Shown here piece after piece: positions 1 through 11,039 of a stretch of 64,000 bases of DNA. The stretch is taken from NCBI GenBank assembly GCA_030323885.1, contig CM059198.1, forward strand, positions 14,298,462-14,362,461, read 5' to 3'. Every line of letters starts with the position of its first letter. The stretch's first letter is position 1. The position numbers were made by a program, and so were the translations under genes. The stretch is from Branchipolynoe longqiensis (Eukaryota > Annelida > Polychaeta > Phyllodocida > Polynoidae). The notes beneath the pieces are model-generated. The model did not search any database. It was not told the DNA's origin and was given only the letters and a program-made list of their open reading frames with translations.

Positions 1-350
1 CTGCTGCCGTCATTGTTGTCACCGTAGGGCTCACATGCCCCGTCATTGCAGACGCTGCACATATACATTTTGATAGGTCGTTGTGCGGTGAAGCAGGCCA
101 GGCCTCATGTTCATCGGGCCCGTCCCCGCTGTCACTATCATTGCCTGTGGTGCCGAAGTTGGAGTTACAGGCAGTGCAGTCTGATTCATCGGCACAAATA
201 CAGTTCATGATGTCACTAGTGGTTGTCATGGCATGGTGGGCATTGTGGGCAGTGCCACAGGGGGCATGGTCACCCCTGACACCATCTGCGCCAGCATCAC
301 ATGTATCACAGTATGTATTGGGTGTACAGTTACACCGTAATACGTCAAGT

Positions 351-1778
351 TTAGGGGGGCGTCTCCTCCAGGTGGTGCCTCTGTTGTTGGTGGGGTTGTC
401 GGGGGGCATTACATTCATTGCGTGAATCCACAGTTATTACCCCAGTTCCAGACATGACAGGGCTTCCCATCCATCTCCTTGTTAAAGTCTGTCTTTGCGT
501 CACCAGTGCCATTTGTTGCATAGCCATAGACTTTCCTCCATTGTAATTGGTGTGTTGTCTTTGTTTGGTGGCCAGACGTGTGCCGAATACACAGGCATCC
601 CTCTGCACATCCTTAATTGCATATTGATCAGCCCACCCATATGGGAGCCTACCGTCATCTATCATATCGAACACCTGCTTGGACCACTGCCGGCAGGTGC
701 TCCAGTCCCATACGGCCGCCATTGTCATTAGCTGATGGCGGTGCTCCAGCATACGGGGTTTCCAGGCTTGGGGGACTGCTGCGTCCTTCCCCATCCTGAA
801 CAGAGCCGCGCAGTACTCGGGTCATGTCGCATCACCCAGGCCTACTTTCTCCCGCTTAGTGCCACGTATAACATAGAGGTGTGGAAGGAATTTGGGTTTA
901 CCTCATTTACGGCCGAGTGCTGATCCTGCCGCTGTGAGCATCTCGCTGATGGCTTCTGCACGGTCAGTGCTGTGGGTCTCATAGTCGGGCGCTCCCTACT
1001 CGCCGTACCTGGCCTGTATGTCACTGTCCTCCATGTAGGCATCATTGAAGTGTGTGGCATTGTAGGTTGCGGCGTGTGTACTTGGTGGTGGCGGCCGTTG
1101 GTGGCAGCTGGTGTCCATGACCGGGACCGGTACGACCGGCGGGAATGTTGGTTGGGCCAGGATGTTGTTGACAGCTGGTGATCCGGCCGTTGGAGCTGCG
1201 ATGGGTGCACCACGTGGCATTACTCCTTGTGCTTGCTGGTGCCGTTTATTGACTCCCGTGGTTATGTCCATTCTGGCGTCTACGGTAGCAAGTATGTCCA
1301 TGCGTAAATCCTTAATTTGGTCCGACATCATTGCCTGTATGGCCTCGAGGATGCCACCACCAATGTTGCTGGTGCCCACCATGGTTTGTGACGGCTGTTT
1401 TGACAGCGGTGGCTGCGATGAGGTTTGCGTGTCGGTTGTATTATCAGCGTAGCGCGGATGACCCAGGGTTTCCTTCCTCCCGGTGCTATTTTTCTTTGGA
1501 CGTCCTCGCACTTTCGGTAGGTTATTATTGCTGCCCTTCTTGGCTGCGTTATGCGCCGATTTGCGTGGAGTCGGCATGGCTTCATTGCGTTGCGTTGTGT
1601 TACATTGCGTGAAGTTAGGGTTGGAGTTGTCCAGTCGGCGCCTGGAGACGTTGTGCGGCCGTGGAGGCAGGTAGGATTTGAACTGGTCACAGGTTTTTTT
1701 TGGCGGGAGGGAGGTCGCGTCCTCCTCCTGTTGCTGGGTGGGGGGGGTTCCACCGTTGATGCGAGGTGGCGGCAGCAA
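351..1778 (-). pseudogene. Decayed DIRS/Ngaro-like gag, copy 1
   Basis: Two minus-strand reading frames (1778-996, then 794-351) look like one broken gag-like protein of a tyrosine-recombinase retrotransposon. The first part is basic and Pro/Gln/Asn-rich with an AT-hook-like RGRPKK stretch. The second part holds a W..C..(W/Y)S..F.MI.D.RLP..W block followed by a C.FG.R motif. The same block occurs in the intact gag at 19311-20555, which is why I assign it. It is broken between about 800 and 995 by frameshift, and the zinc-finger end is not recognisable. A second copy lies at 11040-12046. The homology to the intact gag is visible by eye; the loss of function is inferred from the breaks. Confidence 0.6.
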
Positions 1779-1868
1779 TGGCGGGCATGTGGGTGTTCTT
1801 TTTTCCCCTGGAGGGAGTTGGAGTTAGGTCATTGTGATCCTAGTCCTGTCCCCGTCCCGCGAATTAGC

Positions 1869-1885
1869 CATGTTACGTTAACATG
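1869..1885. promoter_or_regulatory. Palindromic box upstream of gag copy 1
   Basis: catgtt-N5-aacatg palindrome followed by a TAATT-like motif, lying just upstream (minus-strand sense) of the gag relic. The same arrangement precedes the gag copies at 12341-12358 and 19103-19120. A role in transcription start or terminal-repeat function is inferred. Confidence 0.4.
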
Positions 1886-1943
1886 CATAATTTGTATTGC
1901 TATTGTGAATTAGTAACTAAGTTTGATATGACACAATGAGAAC

Positions 1944-2250
1944 TACCGATAAGCATTGTGGGGAATGAGCGAGTGCTCATTCATTGCGGGGCACGCGGAG
2001 CGGCGAGGCGCAACACCCCCCCCCCCACCTACCCCACCATCGCCGGGTGGGGGGGGGGGGGGGGGCACACACACACTGCTGCCTGCCCCTAACGCTCTCC
2101 ACCCCATCCCTCGCCCCCCCCCCCCCCAGCTCACTTCTGGCTCATCCGGCCAATCACAGCCTACCTCATAACCGCTACCCACGCCTCTACGCTGGTCACA
2201 CCGCTTCACCCATTCGGACTGACCACTGCTCAATTTTACCGATAAGCATT
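1944..2250. repeat. G/C-rich segment bounded by a 14-bp direct repeat
   Basis: The 14-bp string taccgataagcatt occurs at 1944-1957 and 2237-2250. The ~280 bp between carries long C runs, an 18-G run and CCAAT-type motifs. Parts resemble the segment 18880-19050 ahead of the intact DIRS-like element (shared ...gactgaccact... stretch). It may be a terminal-repeat or promoter segment of that family; the flanking duplication could also be a target-site duplication. Confidence 0.35.
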
Positions 2251-2299
2251 ATTAAATATTGACCTCTCAAGAACGAGCCTCAACGAAAGTAGGCATGGA

Positions 2300-2400
2300 T
2301 ATTATGATCACATCAGGGAACCTAGATAACCTAATAGTTAGGATGCTAGATCAGGAGGAGCAAGGAGTTTGGGATCAAATCCTATTCTAGGCACAATGTT
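2300..2400 (+). repeat. tRNA-derived SINE, copy a
   Basis: tRNA-like run with an A-box-like ...aatagttagga... segment, a B-box-like ggatcaaatcc and a ...ctaggcac end. It matches the tRNA-like modules at 2560-2645 and (minus) 49140-49222. The anticodon stem is decayed, so this is a SINE head and not a tRNA gene. Confidence 0.5.
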
Positions 2401-2469
2401 CACTTTGTTTTTATCAGACCTTTTATATGTATGTTCAGAGAACACTTATGATGTGAACTATTCAAAAGA

Positions 2470-2660
2470 CTTACAATTCCATGTGGACAAGTGTAGTAGT
2501 CAGCTCACTGACCTCTCAGGCAAGGAACCACTTATACAAGTAGGTATACATAGGGTGATTGCATCAGGGAACCTACATTGTCTAATGGTTAGGACACTAG
2601 CCCTAGAATAGCAAGAAGTGTAGGTTTGAAACCTGCTCTGTGTGCAATTCACGATGAGAC
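2470..2660 (+). repeat. tRNA-derived SINE, copy b
   Basis: The stretch cactgacctctcaggcaa at about 2505 also occurs in the minus-strand SINE near 49260-49285. It is followed by a tRNA-like unit with box A (aatggttagga) and box B (ggtttgaaacc). The two copies at 2.3 and 2.5 kb are diverged neighbours, not a simple tandem. Confidence 0.55.
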
Positions 2661-2819
2661 AAGGAGTAGTATAAGTGATTATATTTGAATCGATAAGTTG
2701 ACAATAGAATGGCATCATTGAAGGGTAGAAGGGGATACTCAGGTGCTCACCCCTACCCATGACATTTCCTATGGTAGTTGATGGGTAGGTCGTGGTAAAA
2801 ATTGGTGACCGGCTTCACC

Positions 2820-3060
2820 CTGCAGGTTTGTGTCAAAGGAGCGAATGACAATTGTTCAATAGCGGTGTTTGACGTCAGAGCGTGTTCATTCAGTTAATAC
2901 TAAGTTGTGGCAGTGGCCGAGTTGCTGAGGTCAGCATCTGTCTGCGCTAATGCCAACTTGAACAATAGGTGGTGCCAGCAGGGTTCACTACAAAAGAGGG
3001 TATCCCTATCGACTACTTGCCCCACTGAGAATTAGCCATGTTAATTCACGTCGAGACAAG
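2820..3060 (-). repeat. 5' region of DIRS-like element, copy
   Basis: About 230 bp aligns by eye with 12130-12362 (shared gtttgtgtcaaa..gcgaatgac, gtcgtgccagcag-like, ggtatccctaycgact and the catgtta box half). Both lie on the 5' side of decayed minus-strand gag sequence. No coding content. Confidence 0.5.
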
Positions 3061-3115
3061 GAGTAGTATAAGTGCTTTTATATTAATCAACAAGTTGACA
3101 ATAGAATGCCATCAA

Positions 3116-3812
3116 TCATAGTTTGAATGGGATACTTGGGCACTCAACAAAATAAAGAGGAGAGTTCCCAAGTAACTGCAGGGAATGCCACCTTAGGCAT
3201 AGGCCATATATACATTGAGTCTGACCACCCAGCGCTGAGGTCTTGTACATCATCTGGCAGGAGCACGTGCCTGGGCCCCTCCATTTCAAAGGGTGGAGTG
3301 TGATAGAATTCGGAACAGGTTGGACATGAGCCACGAGAGCAGTCCTTATTGCTGTTGTGAGGACTGCTGGTATTAAGACCTTACCATTAGGCACGGCAAA
3401 GGCAGGAGCCAGTGGTCCAGATGTGGATCAATGAGCATAGGCCCACCAAGCCTCTACTGGGCAGCAGGGAGATTTGTCAATGGGTAGGAGTCGGATGGTG
3501 TAGGTGTCCGCTGCTGTGCATGACGTTTTATACCTGATATGTACATGGAGACCAGGAGCATCTTCAGTGATGTCCCTTCTGAGGAGTGTGTGTTTGGAGT
3601 TGGAGGAAGGGGAGGTGAGGAGATTAGTCCACTGAAGTAATGTGAAGTAGTACAGCAGTGTCCCGGCGATCAGCAAAAGAGCTAGCGGGCCTCCCGAACA
3701 GAAGTATACAGGTGATCTGGGTGACCGTGAAAGTTGGTGCCGATGTCAGGGTGTGGGTGGTCGAATGGACAATAAACCCACCATTTTGGATGCTAACTAA
3801 AAAATGGGTCAT
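3116..3812 (-). pseudogene. Broken tyrosine recombinase (DIRS-like)
   Basis: The frame 3676-3428 shows the YR core pattern YFTLL(R)..NLL, then HTLLRRDI, an AYTIRL-like strand and CPVEAW, parallel to the intact YR at 23376-24368 and the fragment at 44835-45389. The catalytic Arg of the first motif appears changed (LLQWTNLL). The following frame (3394-3116) keeps only a degenerate ITLHPLKWRG where HSLRRGG is expected. No catalytic Tyr region is recognisable. It is a relic with at least one frameshift. Confidence 0.6.
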
Positions 3813-3965
3813 TTATTCCCTGAGCCTCACACAAAGCAGATCTGTTGCTTAAAAAAGATCTGCAGCTTTAAAAAAACAAGGGGGGCCACCTCGAAAAAAA
3901 GAAGGTAGGCATGGTGTACAAATCCTATTTTACGTTTTATCGCAGTTTGCTCACATTTATTCTAA

Positions 3966-4083
3966 TTCAACCAACGCAAGACAAGTACAGTATAAAGTGG
4001 CATTTATTCTTAGTATTTTGTTGTTACATTTAAGCCATGAGATGTTTGATTTATTAAGATTTCAAGGATTTCAGGCACGTAGC
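3966..4083. repeat. Direct repeat A, copy 1
   Basis: About 118 bp (attcaaccaacgcaagacaa...ggcacgtagcc) repeated almost exactly at 4341-4461, 375 bp further on. Confidence 0.8.
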
Positions 4084-4121
4084 CCTATGAATGTCAGTTG
4101 TAGTTTGGGTGGGTGGGATGG

Positions 4122-4342
4122 CAAATCCAAGGAGAGAACATGTCCTGTCGATTGAAATGCTCTGGTGGAAGTGTCTATAATGAAACTGGGTCGCATCTCA
4201 TTATGCCAATTTACAGAAGATGGCGCCACAGTGGAGCATTATTAGTTAAGAGAGACATTATAGGTGGCACCAGTAGTCACCTCCATATTAAGTATGTACT
4301 TTTCTTGCGGGTTAAATTACCCATGTTGAAATCAACATCGAC
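4122..4342. repeat. Repeat B, copy 1 (222 bp)
   Basis: Starts aaatccaaggagagaaca and is repeated at 9200-9423 with only about four differences visible by eye. It sits between the two copies of repeat A. No TG...CA ends and no coding content. Confidence 0.85.
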
Positions 4343-4461
4343 AATTCAACCAACGCAAGACAAGTACAGTATAAAGTGGCATTTATTCTTAGTATTTCAT
4401 TGTTACATTTAAGCCATGAGATGTTTGATTTATTAAGATTTCGAGGATTTCAGGAACGTAG
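4341..4461. repeat. Direct repeat A, copy 2
   Basis: Second copy of the 3966-4083 repeat, with a few substitutions. Confidence 0.8.
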
Positions 4462-4611
4462 CCAAAATATAGCTCAAGTTCATGGAAGCTGAGACTCCAT
4501 GTTGTATGTTGACACAGCAGCAGAGGTCCAGTGACCATTGTCTTACGTCCTACCTCGATGACCCTTGGAGGCAGAACTATGGAGAGTTGAACGCATGGTG
4601 TGTAGCTTTAT

Positions 4612-4767
4612 AGCACCGGGTGCTAAGTGGCCCGCCTCGGACAGGGCTAGTCTTATGATTGAAAGCACCGGGTGCTAAGTGGCCCGCCACGGACTGGGCT
4701 AGTCTTATGATTGAAAGCACCGGGTGCTAGGTGGGCCGCCATGGAAAGGGCAAGTGTTATGATTGAA
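4612..4767. repeat. 52-bp tandem repeat, three units
   Basis: Units begin agcaccgggtgctaagtgg at 4612, 4664 and 4716, so the period is 52 bp. Each carries the short palindrome agcaccgggtgct. Confidence 0.85.
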
Positions 4768-5580
4768 ATTAATCCACGAAAATGTGAGTGGTAGCCACAT
4801 GAGTCAAGAGGCCGGCCGTCGTGCCAATGTGGTGTCCCGGACACGTACTCGCCCCGACGCAGGTGCTGGGCAGAAGGCGAACCAGAGTTGCTGGAATGCG
4901 ATGTCTCTAGGAGACGATGGGTTGAATGGTGTCTTGGATGACGACACGGACATTGATGCCCAGGAGTGTTAGCCTCAGATCCTCGCGCGACTTGAGTGAC
5001 CATGGAGGCCACCGGGTGTCGTGAAATTGCTGTGCAGTACCTTATTGTCCATGTACAGCCGGGAAGCTGGCTATGGGGTGTCGGAGGCACAGGTGTGGTA
5101 TTGTGGATAACCTGGGAAGAGAGGCAAAATAATGCAGTCGAATCCCAGGTTATAATATGTGGGTGTGGGTGAACGCGGTTAGTAGTTGAGCCCATACACC
5201 CTGCACGTATGGAACCACCCGACCTTCGACGAGGTCCTCCGATGATTCGATGATGCGTGCTTTGAGTTAAAACTCCTCGATGATATGTTAGAGTTAACAA
5301 TGCTATTGTCACTACGGATAAGGCTACAGTGCGTGCCCACCTGACCAGTTCCTATTGAGGAATGCTTGATGTGTATGCGCCTGTGGTCATTGGAGGAGCG
5401 CCATATCAGCCCAGAGCGTCCTCGTAGCCCATACCTTCCTATTGGGGCAGCAGTGTAGGCAATGTGAACCCGTCTGGCGAATGTCACAACACCCCTTCAT
5501 AAGTGATAGCTGGTTGAGGGGATGGCCACGACGTGTTGACAAACTCAGGATTGAGATGATTGTCAAAATGTTATGAAATG
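4768..5580. other. No recognisable gene
   Basis: A 219-codon minus-strand open frame crosses 4653-5312, but it starts in the 52-bp repeat, is low-complexity (His/Ser/Thr/Pro) and shows no domain. I treat it as chance. Confidence 0.5.
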
Positions 5581-5619
5581 GGAAGGCCATATGGCATGAA
5601 GTATGCCTAAATGCTGTGT

Positions 5620-6460
5620 ATTGTGAGGAGATATGAGCCTATGTGACGCCTCATAATGTACCCTCATAGGGATGACGCTATTTACGGCTATGTCTACTTG
5701 CCCATCTGTTGCCCGAGCAGAGCCAGCCGAGCACAGCTCTTTGATGTGCGAGCCTTGCGACCGTCTATATGAATGGTCTATGGGTGTAATAACGAGTTGA
5801 GTGTATGGCAGTGTCATAATGAGCGTAGAATATGGTTGTAAAGGAGATATGAGCCTATGATGAGCATCATAACGCACCCCTGGAGGGTGATATTAACTTG
5901 GGCTATGGCTACTTTTCATCTGGTGACTAAGTAGAACCAACCCAAGCACGAGCTCTTGGTGTGCGGCCTTAATATGAGTGGAGCTGTGGTTGTTAGAGCG
6001 CCATGGTGATAAGGCTTATGGCCTAGTAAGTATGTGGACATCGTCCGTATGGATGTAATAACGACATGTCACTTGTTGTCAATGAGGCTAAGGTGCGTGC
6101 ATGGCGGGAGACTGCATCTCATATGGCCCGAGCATGGCACCAATGGAGAGTAAGTGCTTAGTGTAGTGCACCTTGGTTGTAAGAGGAGCACCATGGTGAT
6201 AGGCTTCGTGGCCTATTTTAGCTTATGAGGTAAGCATGATGATAGTCTGACGGTTGATATTTGTTTTTGTGGCTATGTTCTAGTCATTTTGGTGACCGAG
6301 TACCACTGGCCCTCCAAGCACAACCTCTTCAATGTGCGGACCTTGAGAGTGTTATTAATAGGAAATAACGTGCTCATCTAAGTATGGCATTGTCAACATA
6401 TGAGCGTAGCTTCTTGGCGCATGATGGTAATGTGCGCTTATTAGTGGTATTTGTTGTGGC
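5620..6460. repeat. Decayed ~216-bp tandem repeat
   Basis: The block aggagatatgagcctatg recurs at 5626 and 5842. A gtgcgrrccttgrga motif and a ggtgata(a)ggctt...ggcctat motif also recur at similar spacing up to about 6350. The array is strongly diverged. Confidence 0.45.
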
Positions 6461-6689
6461 CATGACTAAGTGCCTGTTATCGAGAGCCAGAATAGTCGAA
6501 GGACCGGGCTTATGAGGTAGTGAGCAAGATTGTTGCGCATACCTTTGTTGTCACGGTAGGACGCATGCTCTGGTGAGAAGGCTGAAATGACACAGAAGAC
6601 CGCAGCTGATTTTACCAAAGGGACGGTAGAATGTCGGGGACCTAGGCATCTTGGATGTGATGCCCCGAGTATGCTGTCATGGCCGCCTC

Positions 6690-7110
6690 CACGTGGTGCG
6701 AGAGTCTTCATGATATCGTGGGAGATTAATCGAGATAGCACTGAACTCGTCCTACCCTAGCTTTAAGGAGTTTACAGGAACCACGTCCATGACGACCGGC
6801 GTCAAAATGAAGCAGCTGGTAACCGAACTGACGTTGAACGGTAGTGTGTCGTACCAAGGCTCCTCCAAGATGATCGAGCAAGGTGTCATGGCCGCCTCCA
6901 TGTGTCATGACATCACCATTATTTTCCAGGCGTAGTAGACCCGAAACGACATTCAGCATTTTGTAACCGATCGATCTAAGCATCGATCCCGTCACTGACA
7001 TTGACCATCCGTTTGTGCAAGGTAACCAGGCCAGAGTTAATCCGACGTCCGTAGCTCGATTTTTTGTGTCGGTGCGTTGATGCTATGGTCTTTCCAGGGC
7101 CCAGATAGCA
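6690..7110. repeat. Satellite-flanking duplicate, left copy
   Basis: Shares with 8780-9030 the stretches gtcatggccgcctccacgtgg, ccgatcgatc...agcatc.atcccgt, ccaggccac and cgttgat...ggt.tttccagggc. The two copies flank the GC-rich satellites. Confidence 0.55.
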
Positions 7111-7370
7111 CACAGTCGTTGGCCCGACGGCGGCCTGACGGAGGCCGCTCCGGCGGCCCGACGGTGGAAATCGCCGTCGGGCCGACGTTGTTTTGTCCAA
7201 CCTCCCGCCGTCGGGGCGACGGCGGCTGCCGCCGCCGGCCCGACGGCGGCCGCCGCCTTCGCCGACAAACGCCGTCGCCCCGACGGCGACAAACGCCGTC
7301 GGGCCGACGTTGTTTTGTCCAACCTCCCACCGTCGACTCGACGGCGGCTGCCGCTGTCGACCCGACGAGC
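7107..7370. repeat. CGACGG/CCGTCG-rich array
   Basis: About 260 bp made of ccgtcgggccgacgg-type units in both orientations, over 70% G+C by eye and dense in CpG. Overlapping open frames on all strands are by-products of the repeat. Confidence 0.8.
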
Positions 7371-7410
7371 CGAGAAGACACTGTCACTATAGTGTCAATA
7401 CATACAGGGT

Positions 7411-7830
7411 AATTCAAACCGTATTAACACGAATAATTCCATTAATACATCCTAATAAATTACAAAACTTTTACAAAATAATCTACACATATTAATAAAC
7501 AAACCTGTTAAATAATTCCTTAAAATTCCTGGTATTTCTGGAGTTATTGGTAAAAAAGAACGCTGCTCAACCATCGCACGTGTTCCGGTGGCGATTCGAA
7601 GTAAACAAACCGTATCGGAAAATTCAAATCGTATTAACACGAATAATTCCATTAATACTTCGTAATAAATTACAAAACTTTTACAAAATAATCTAACCAT
7701 ATTAATAAACATACCTGTTAAATAATTCCTTAAAATTCCTGGTATTTCTGGAGTTATTGGTAGAAAAAGAACACTGATCAACGATCGCACATGTTCCGCT
7801 GGCGACTCGAGCTGAAATCCAAATTTAAAG
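7411..7830. repeat. 210-bp tandem duplication
   Basis: Two AT-rich units start aattcaaa at 7411 and 7621 (period 210), about 90% identical by eye, ending in cgcac.tgttccg.tggcga.tcga. Confidence 0.85.
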
Positions 7831-7849
7831 AACTGCGCATGCGCGGCCC

Positions 7850-8430
7850 ACCACGTCGGCTCGACGGTGGCTCGACGGTGTATCAGACGTGGAAAATGAA
7901 TGCAAACCTGCGGCGGCCCACCACCGTCGAACCGACGAAGGCCCGACGGTGAATCAAAAGTGGAAAGCGATTGAACCCTAACGTCGGAACACCACCGGCG
8001 GCCCGACGGTGACCCGACGGTGGCTCAAAAGTGGAAAAGGATTGAAACCTAAGGTCGGGACACCACCGTCGGGGCGACGGTGGCCCGACGGCATACCAAG
8101 TGTGGAAAATGAATGCAAACCTGCGGCGGCCCACCACCGTCGGGCCGACGGAGGCCCGACGGTGAATCAAAAGTGGAAAGGGATTGAACCCTAACGTCGG
8201 AACACCACCGGCGGCCCGACGGTGGCCCGACGGCTCAAAAGTGGAAATTTGGATTGAACCCTAACGTCGGAAATCAACCGGCGGCCCGACGGGCGGCCCC
8301 GACGGTGGCTCAAAAGTGGAAAGGGATTGATTCCCAACGTCGGAAATCAACCGGTGGCCCGACGGTGGCCCGACGGTGGAAAGTCGATCGCGACGGTGCG
8401 ACCAATAGCCGACGTCGGCCCGACGGCTGT
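7850..8430. repeat. 72-bp satellite with CGACGG palindromes
   Basis: The stretch tcaaaagtggaaa recurs near 7952, 8024, 8165, 8236 and 8308, with a tgtggaaaatgaatg variant at 7887 and 8100. Basic period is ~72 bp, with a ~214-bp higher-order step. Each unit carries the ggcccgacgg block also found at 7107-7370. Confidence 0.8.
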
Positions 8431-8779
8431 GTGCTATCTGGGGGCTTGCGCCAGACCGTCGTTCAACCAACCAGAGCAGTTATTGTCTGATCTGTCGGAC
8501 GGTCATAATGTACCCTTGTATGAGTGGCATCACCTTTTTCCTGGAGGCGTGCCACAGTGGTCCAGAACGTCGCCGAGGCCAACCTCTGGAAGTAGGTCAG
8601 CACTCAGGGCGATGGGAACGGGTAGATACGAACCCAGGTCAAAACGATGTTATAAGTGTAAGATTCGAACTCACGTTCTTGCAATATCATTCACCATGAC
8701 GGCGGGCACCATCACAGCAAAACACAGCCGACTGACCCGAATGTGATCGGTAGGGTGCCGGTCCGACAGATCGTCTTCG

Positions 8780-9030
8780 TCGTAATGCATCGAGCATGCT
8801 GTCATGGCCGCCTCCACGTGGCGTGATGTCACAGAGCCACATCGCAGCATGCCTTGACCCTCGACGATCGGCATCTCAAACCCGATCGATCCGAGCATCA
8901 ATCCCGTGATTTACATCGACCATCAGTTTCCGCAATGTAGCCAGGCCACGTGAATCGACATCCGTAGCGTCGGTTTTTTGTATCCATGCGTTGATAGTGG
9001 TTGTCATATTTCCAGGGCTTGCGCCGATCC
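8780..9030. repeat. Satellite-flanking duplicate, right copy
   Basis: Second copy of the block described at 6690-7110. Confidence 0.55.
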
Positions 9031-9199
9031 TTTGTTCGGACACGAGCAGTTATTTTACAGAGATTCGTCGAGTATAGCCACTGACTTCGTCCTACCTTTT
9101 CTTTTTCTTGTCAAGAATTACAGCTCGTTGTTCCTGGGTGTTTTATCCCGATCTTTGAATCGTACGTTCTTGGCGAACGGCATCCTTGCTGAATCTTTT

Positions 9200-9423
9200 A
9201 AATCCAAGGAGAGAACACGTCCTGTCGATTGAAATGCTCTGGTGGAAGTGTCTATAATGAAACTGGGTCGCATCTCATTATGCCAATTTGCAGAAGATGG
9301 CGCCACAGTGGAGCATTATTAGTTAAGAGAGACATTATAGATGGCACCAGTAGTCACCTCCATATTAAGTATGTACTTTTTCTTGCGGGTTAAATTACCC
9401 ATGTTGAAATCAACATCGACAAT
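9200..9423. repeat. Repeat B, copy 2
   Basis: About 98% identical by eye to 4122-4342. Repeat A is absent here. With copy 1 it brackets the 4.3-9.2 kb satellite block. Confidence 0.85.
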
Positions 9424-9831
9424 GCAACAAATATCACACCACGATTATATATGATTATATTATATTCATATAATTTATTCCAATTACTAATTTATGGTTA
9501 TATGAAAGGCGAATGAAAGCCAGGGAGGCTCAGAGAATAGGCTGAGGAGGGTGCTGTGCATGTGCTCCTTCTCAACATATCTCTTGATCCATATAACATG
9601 TTTGCAGGGTCTTCTTTGTGGTTGGTCTGATTGGTGTTCATGGGGATGGGAGGTGCAGGGCTAGTAAAGGTGGGTGGCCAGCCAAATTCCAGATAGTCGA
9701 CGAGCTGTTCATGCCATCTTTAAATCACAAGTCCTGATGGGGCCAGTATATGTGTGGCTACATGATTTAGGAGGCATATTTCTCAAACTCAGGTGTCAAT
9801 ACCGCAGTAGTCAATGTTGGTGCAAATATGA
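9424..9831. other. AT-rich spacer, nothing recognised
   Basis: No open frame or repeat I can name. Confidence 0.4.
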
Positions 9832-10340
9832 TGTAAAATATTCCTATATACGGCATAGGGGGAATGCAAATGTTCTATTACTAATCGGTGTACATGACCA
9901 GGTGCATGTATGTGTATATATATGTATGGGCTGGTGGTGCTTGAGTGGGATGTAAATAGACATAGTGATGCTGGCAGGTCTGGGTGTGAGTGCACTCAGG
10001 GCCTACCAACTCTGCTGGGATAGTGATCACCACACTCAAATGTCAATCTTGGTGGTGGCCATGGGGCCATACAGCTTGATGGTGGTGGGCAGACCACTGG
10101 TATCCATGGGGACCAGGAATGCTGGATCCCTATTGGTAGGGCCAAGAATGCTTGTTTTCCATTGGGGGAAGGGGCGGGGTGATACTCTACAATGAACTCA
10201 TGTAACCATATAAATAATAAACCAGAGGGCTTGACTCTCTCTTCTTCTTTACACGTTATACTCTTCCTTTCTCTTGGTCTGTATTGATTTCACTATAGCC
10301 TGCCTACACATGCACAGATTCGAGCATTAGCATTTTTACA
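9832..10340 (-). mobile_element. Solo LTR of family R, intact (509 bp)
   Basis: Runs TGTAAA...TTTACA at both ends and is flanked by a 4-bp direct repeat ATGA (9828-9831 and 10341-10344). In minus orientation it matches, in order, three separated pieces at 29459-29695, 39326-39504 and 61125-61219. It has no coding content, so it is read as a solo LTR of unknown superfamily. It serves as the reference for the nested stack. Confidence 0.8.
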
Positions 10341-10344
10341 ATGA

Positions 10345-11039
10345 AGCACAATGGGTGGCCATATGTCTAGGCAGGTAATCCTATATGTGGTGCTCTCGGG
10401 GAGAGGTGAGCCACTTAGGGAAGGCCGGAGGGAGTGGGTGCAGTCTGGGCAGTGCACTTGGTGTTAATTAATTCAATAGGCCAGAGCGTGGGTGGGGGTG
10501 TGGAGGTGGTGACTTCAGGATGTTTGGTTCACCCGAGAAGAGGAAGAGGGGTGGTGGGGGGTTAGAGCGAGTGTTGTTGGGTGAGGGTAATGTGGAGACC
10601 ACATGAGGGAAGCCTGTGACATCAGTAGCTTACCGGGAGCCATAGCGGTGTCGCAAGCAATAGTGGGCAAAGGTTTGGTATGGGGGACTGATGGCGGGTG
10701 AGACCAATGGTGGAACAACAGATAGTATCAGCATTAGCAGAGATGGGCTTACCAGAGTTTCCTGTCGTTTGGCTGCACAGGATTGGTAGCGGAACACTAT
10801 CTCCATCACACAGCGTTGTTTCAAAGCCTACCAATCAGGTTGCTGAAAACCCTGCCGGCTGGTCTTGTTGTGATTGGTTGTGGGGGAGTATGCTTCCTGC
10901 TTCTGCTCAAGTCCCTTTTTTGTTGTTACAATCCTGTTTGCAGTGAATGTTTGTTTTCCTATTCTTATTCACACACCAGGTGGACACGTGGCAGAACCTG
11001 TTAGGTACATTATAAATCCACAATCTGTTCCCTAATTCC
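10345..11039. other. No recognisable gene
   Basis: Short overlapping frames at 10515-11004 on both strands show no motif. The proximity to the gag relic downstream suggests decayed element sequence, but I cannot align it. Confidence 0.4.

Noticed and set aside
3116..4461. Repeat B copies (4122, 9200) as LTRs of one element
   Set aside because: No TG...CA ends, no PBS or purine tract, and nothing between them but satellites.
4653..5312. 219-codon minus-strand frame as a gene
   Set aside because: Begins in a 52-bp tandem repeat, low-complexity composition, no recognisable motif, no splice or promoter signals.
7037..7417. Arg/Pro/Ala-rich frames in the CGACGG array
   Set aside because: Artefacts of a CpG-rich palindromic repeat lacking stop triplets.
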